Assembly (NCBI RefSeq): GCF_010550695.1
Contig: NZ_JAAGOB010000021.1
Location: forward strand, 1 to 42,577
Reading direction: 5' to 3'
DNA: 42,577 nt
Source of the DNA: Phytoactinopolyspora alkaliphila
GTDB taxonomy: Bacteria; Actinomycetota; Actinomycetes; Jiangellales; Jiangellaceae
Shown: positions 39,668 to 42,577 of the stretch, in pieces
Layout: the number at the start of each line of letters is the position of its first letter
How positions within the stretch are numbered: the stretch's first letter is position 1
Position numbers and translations under genes: made by a program
The notes under the pieces: model-generated
What the model was told of the DNA's origin: nothing
Seen by the model: only the letters and a program-made list of their open reading frames with translations
Database searches by the model: none

Positions 39668-40542
39668 CCACGACGACCCCCGCCGAGGCGCTCACCGACA
39701 TGTTGGGTGAGAAGGTCGATGACGTCTCGCCCGTGGGTGGCGGAGACATTTGCCACGCCTTCATGGTCCGTACCACGTCCGGCCGGACGTCGTTCGTCAA
39801 GAGGCTCGCCGGGGCCGCCGACGGCTTCTTCGCCTCCGAGGCCGAGGGCTTGCGCCGGTTAGCCGAGGTCCACGACGGCGTTCCGGTTCCTCACGTCTTG
39901 GCGGTGGACCGAGAGCACCTCGCGCTCGAGTGGATCGCCTCCGGCGCCCCATCCGTGCCTGCTGCCGAGCGATTCGGGCGCGCATTGGCGACGACCCACC
40001 GGCATGGCTGCGACGCATTCGGGGCACTCTCCGCACGCGGCTGGATCGGCACACTGGAGCTGCCCGTGGGCCCATGGCCGAGTTGGAACCGCATGTGGGC
40101 AGAGGGTCGCCTTGCGCCGTACCTGCGTTCAGCCCGGGATTCCGGCTCCATCAGCAAGCGCGACGCCGCCGACGTGGAGCGCGTCATCGACTCCATCGAT
40201 ACCGTTGCCGGACCGCCCGAGTCCGCGTCGCTTGTTCACGGTGACCTGTGGGCTGGAAACGTGCTGTGGGCCGAAGACGGGCAGAATCGGCTCGTCGACC
40301 CTGCCGCCCAAGGTGGTCACCGCGAGTCCGATCTCGCCATGCTGGCCCTGTTCGGATTTCCGTATCTGGACCGCGTCCTGGCCAGTTACCTCGAGACATG
40401 GCCACTGGCGGACGGATGGAAGGACCGCCAGCCATTGCACCAGTTGCACCCAGTGCTCGTGCACGCGGTCCTCTTCGGCGGCTCTTACGGTCATCAGGCG
40501 GGCCAGCTCGCTCGGCTGGTTGTCGGCAGGTTGCGCTCCTGA
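39664..40542 (+). CDS. Fructosamine kinase family protein
   Basis: 292 residues, ATG at 39664 coupled to the phosphatase stop. Protein-kinase-like small lobe: GGGDICHAFMVRTTSGRTSFVKR with the ATP-site Lys in FVKR, then FFASEAEGLRRLAEV. The catalytic loop is LVHGDLWAGNVLW (Asp is the base) and the metal-binding Asp is in RLVDPAAQGGHRESDLAML. FGGSYGHQAGQLAR near the end is family-typical. Fructosamine-3-kinases phosphorylate sugars attached to lysines so that the adduct falls off, repairing glycated proteins. Substrate here is inferred from family only. Confidence 0.9.
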   Translation: MTTTTPAEALTDMLGEKVDDVSPVGGGDICHAFMVRTTSGRTSFVKRLAGAADGFFASEAEGLRRLAEVHDGVPVPHVLAVDREHLALEWIASGAPSVPAAERFGRALATTHRHGCDAFGALSARGWIGTLELPVGPWPSWNRMWAEGRLAPYLRSARDSGSISKRDAADVERVIDSIDTVAGPPESASLVHGDLWAGNVLWAEDGQNRLVDPAAQGGHRESDLAMLALFGFPYLDRVLASYLETWPLADGWKDRQPLHQLHPVLVHAVLFGGSYGHQAGQLARLVVGRLRS

Positions 40543-40671
40543 CTGTCAACGCCGCGTCGTCCGACTCACGGAGGAGGCGCGTGTTCGTTTCTGGGAATGA
40601 CCACGCACGGGCTGAACTACCGATAGTTTCGTCGACGGGACAGTCATGCCCACCACCTGTCAGGAGTACGA

Positions 40672-41634
40672 GTGATCACCGCACAAGGCTTACGCAAGCG
40701 CTATGGCGACAAGGTCGCCGTCGATGATCTGTCCTTCGATGTACGTCCCGGCGTCGTCACCGGCTTCCTGGGCCCCAACGGCGCCGGGAAGTCCACCACC
40801 ATGCGCCTGATGCTTGACCTGGACCACGGCGCGGGCGAGACTCGCTTCGACGGCCGGCGGTTCGGCGAGATCCGCAATCCCATGCAGGAGATCGGCGCGG
40901 TCCTGGAGGCCAAGGCCTTTCATCCCACCCGTACGGCCCGCAACCACCTGCGCATGCTGGCCGCCGGGAGCAATGTGCCGAAGCGACGAGTCGACGAGGT
41001 GCTGGAGTTCGTGGGTCTCGCCGACGTGAAGAAGAAGAAGCCCAAGGGCTTCTCCCTCGGCATGGCGCAGCGCCTCGGGCTTGCCCAGGCACTTCTGGGA
41101 GAGCCCAGCACGCTGATTCTCGACGAGCCGGCCAACGGCCTGGATCCGCACGGCATCCACTGGCTCCGGGACGTCCTCAAGAGCCTGGCCGCGCAGGGCA
41201 AGACCATCTTCGTCTCCAGCCACCTACTGTCCGAGATGTCATTGATGGCCGACGAGCTGGTCGTCATCGGCCGTGGAAAGATGATCTTCAACGGTGACGT
41301 CGACACCTTCGTGCGTCAGTTCACACAGACCACGGTACTGGTGAAGTCTCCGTCGGCCGGTCAGTTCGCAGAGACCCTTCGTGGCATGGGCGCCACGGTG
41401 GACCCCGGACCTGAAGGCGGGCTTCTGGTCTCCGGTGCGGAGGCGTCCGTCATCGGTGAGCTCGCGCACCGCGACGGCATCGTGTTGCATGAGCTGGCGA
41501 CCCAGAGCGCGTCGCTGGAAGACGCGTTCCTCAGCGCGACCGGAGCGTCCGAGGAGTACGTCGCACACGGGCTTCCCGGGCAGACGGCGACCCCGCTCAC
41601 GGCGAACGATGACATGGCGGGAGAGCAGGCATGA
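40672..41634 (+). CDS. ABC transporter ATP-binding protein (drug/antibiotic exporter type)
   Basis: 320 residues, GTG at 40672, five bases after CAGGAG. Walker A is GPNGAGKSTT, the signature is FSLGMAQRLGL, Walker B is LILDEPANGLDP and the switch His is in SSHLLSEM. KKKKPKGFSLGM is a DrrA-like feature. A C-terminal domain of about 90 residues (from TTVLVKSPS) and an acidic tail follow. It powers the permease encoded next, whose start it overlaps by four bases. The 129-bp gap before it contains no other gene. Confidence 0.93.
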   Translation: MITAQGLRKRYGDKVAVDDLSFDVRPGVVTGFLGPNGAGKSTTMRLMLDLDHGAGETRFDGRRFGEIRNPMQEIGAVLEAKAFHPTRTARNHLRMLAAGSNVPKRRVDEVLEFVGLADVKKKKPKGFSLGMAQRLGLAQALLGEPSTLILDEPANGLDPHGIHWLRDVLKSLAAQGKTIFVSSHLLSEMSLMADELVVIGRGKMIFNGDVDTFVRQFTQTTVLVKSPSAGQFAETLRGMGATVDPGPEGGLLVSGAEASVIGELAHRDGIVLHELATQSASLEDAFLSATGASEEYVAHGLPGQTATPLTANDDMAGEQA

Positions 41635-42410
41635 TCAACGCACTGAGATACGAATCAGTCCGGATCCGGACTCTGCGGTCCACGTACTGGCTGCTCGGAC
41701 TCGGTCTGCTGCTGACCGCCGCCGTGGCATTCATCATCTCGTTCGCCGAGCGGGACAACCCCGTCACGGACTCACAAGTGGTCAGCGTCCTGACCGGAGG
41801 CGGCGAGTTCGCCGCATTCATCCCGATCTTCATGGCCATCGTCGGGATCTTCTCCACCGGACACGAATACCGCCATGGGACGATCCAGCCGACGCTCACC
41901 GCCATCCCCCAGCGCACCATTCTCCTCCTGTCGAAGCTGATCACCGTCCTCGTCACCACGGTGATCGTGGTAGCGCTCTCGGTGGGGATCAACCTCGTCA
42001 TCGGGATGCTCTTCTGGGATGAGGCCCCCGACTTCGGGTCGTCGCCGCTGATCGACGTGCTGCCGGGATATCTCGTCCTGGTGATGATCTACGCGACGCT
42101 CGGGCTCGCATTGGCGCAGCTGTTCCGTGGCGTTCCATCTGCTCTGGTCGTGTTGATGGTGGTGCCGTTCCTGGTCGAGCCGCTCATCGGCGGGCTGTCG
42201 ATGGTGGACGCACTGGACTGGCTGCAGCCGTTGCTGAAGTTCCTGCCTTTCTCGGCCGGGCAGCGCCTGATCGCCACCGAACCGTACGAACCCGGCGGTG
42301 GGCCGGACTTCGATTTCTACGGACAATGGGCGTCCGGTGGGGTGTTCGCCGCGTTCGCGGTGGTCCTGCTGCTGGTCGCCTGGGCACTGTTCAAGAAGCG
42401 CGACGCCTGA
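41631..42410 (+). CDS. ABC transporter permease (ABC-2 type)
   Basis: 259 residues, ATG at 41631 in ATGA overlap with the ATPase stop. Six membrane helices are arranged as in ABC-2 exporters: YWLLGLGLLLTAAVAFIISFA, then the conserved coupling segment GHEYRHGTIQPTLTAIPQR, then LITVLVTTVIVVALSVGINLVIG, YLVLVMIYATLGLALAQLF, ALVVLMVVPFLVEPLIGGL and the last near residue 235-252 ending FKKRDA. The EYRxGTIxxTLT motif is the hallmark of this permease type in actinobacteria. Substrate unknown. It ends 18 bp before the right IS boundary. Confidence 0.92.
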   Translation: MINALRYESVRIRTLRSTYWLLGLGLLLTAAVAFIISFAERDNPVTDSQVVSVLTGGGEFAAFIPIFMAIVGIFSTGHEYRHGTIQPTLTAIPQRTILLLSKLITVLVTTVIVVALSVGINLVIGMLFWDEAPDFGSSPLIDVLPGYLVLVMIYATLGLALAQLFRGVPSALVVLMVVPFLVEPLIGGLSMVDALDWLQPLLKFLPFSAGQRLIATEPYEPGGGPDFDFYGQWASGGVFAAFAVVLLLVAWALFKKRDA

Positions 42411-42428
42411 CCACCATCCCCGCCGGCT

Positions 42429-42577
42429 CCCCCAAATGATCATGTAAACCATGTTTTCTCGTGCTTCACCAGGCTCGGGTTCATGTGGTGAACGCAACAC
42501 CCTGTGTTTCGGAGGTGTTGCAGGATGGGGCGTCCGCGGATTCCGGTGCAGGTGCGGCGTGAGTTTTGGCGGTTGAT
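42429..42577 (+). mobile_element. IS30-like insertion sequence, transposase-proximal end (right copy, partial)
   Basis: The tip starts at or near 42429 (CCCCCAAATGATCATGT) and the element runs off the right edge. 42474-42577 is identical to the complement of 24-127. The tip region (42434-42473) matches the left copy less well and lacks about 11 bases found there. Confidence 0.7.
42525..42577 (+). CDS. IS30-family-like transposase, N-terminal 17 residues only (runs off the window)
   Basis: ATG at 42525 with GGAGG (42511-42515) nine bases upstream. It encodes MGRPRIPVQVRREFWRL before the window ends, identical to the left copy. Family assignment rests on this short stretch. Confidence 0.6.
   Translation, partial: MGRPRIPVQVRREFWRL

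Noticed and set aside
1-42577. The whole window as a composite transposon bounded by inverted IS copies
   Set aside because: The content is core chromosomal (serS, pheA, bpa, tRNA, amtB). The edges fall inside the IS, as expected when an assembly breaks at repeats, and no target duplications can be tested.
1-42577. CRISPR arrays, prophage genes, toxin-antitoxin or restriction systems
   Set aside because: No regularly spaced direct repeats and no cas, phage structural, nuclease or antitoxin-type proteins were seen on either strand.

Overview
The window is high-GC actinobacterial chromosome. The evidence is GTG/TTG starts, a prokaryotic-proteasome activator (Bpa), serS/pheA clustering, GlnR-type nitrogen genes and an IS30-like element. 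A member of the Jiangellaceae or a related actinomycete order is plausible, but the sequence alone cannot fix the genus. Both window ends lie inside inverted copies of the same IS, each reading outwards. This most simply means the contig was broken at repeated IS copies. Everything between reads as ordinary chromosome, not a phage or plasmid.

Layout. 1-182: IS end. 213-3846: lipoprotein, tRNA-Ser(TGA), thiosulfate/mercaptopyruvate sulfurtransferase, PpgK-like ROK kinase, a compound inverted repeat, and an unknown protein. 4190-9229: a lone ammonium transporter with a strong terminator, an O-methyltransferase, and a compact operon (nitrilase-fold amidase, MobA-like protein, DUF6457-like protein, quinone oxidoreductase) followed by a palindromic repeat. 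9440-15152: bpa, a DUF6918-like protein, a HAD phosphatase, serS, pheA and an MFS exporter. 15154-21970: an S9 peptidase, then a LacI-regulated CUT1 sugar ABC system (binding protein, two permeases, no ATPase). 22514-26185: E1alpha, E1beta and E2 of a 2-oxoacid dehydrogenase (PDH/BCKDH type). 26292-29584: an LPDTG-anchored thioester-domain surface protein, an acyl-CoA thioesterase-like protein and a methyltransferase. 29600-35031: an Mn locus with an MntR-type repressor, a Tat-exported alkaline phosphatase and a manganese-type ABC importer. 35215-36872: an XRE-TPR regulator divergent from a tiny secreted-peptide gene. 36964-42410: HisC-like aminotransferase, YvlD-like membrane protein, an unknown protein, a low-molecular-weight phosphatase translationally coupled to a fructosamine-kinase-like protein, and an ABC exporter pair.

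The most interesting item is the cassette at 35215-36872. A HTH+TPR regulator of RRNPP-like architecture lies 62 bp from a divergent 43-codon gene. That gene has a good ribosome binding site, a signal peptide, an AxA cleavage site, a predicted 13-residue secreted peptide ending Trp-Pro-Gly-Met-Cys-Cys, and its own terminator. The short intergenic space carries repeated ACTA/TAGT half-sites. This looks like an uncharacterised peptide-signalling module. Second, two copies of a palindromic repeat with a conserved loop (9235-9308 and 35121-35200) sit directly behind stop codons.

All functional assignments come from motif and family recognition by eye; no database search was run.
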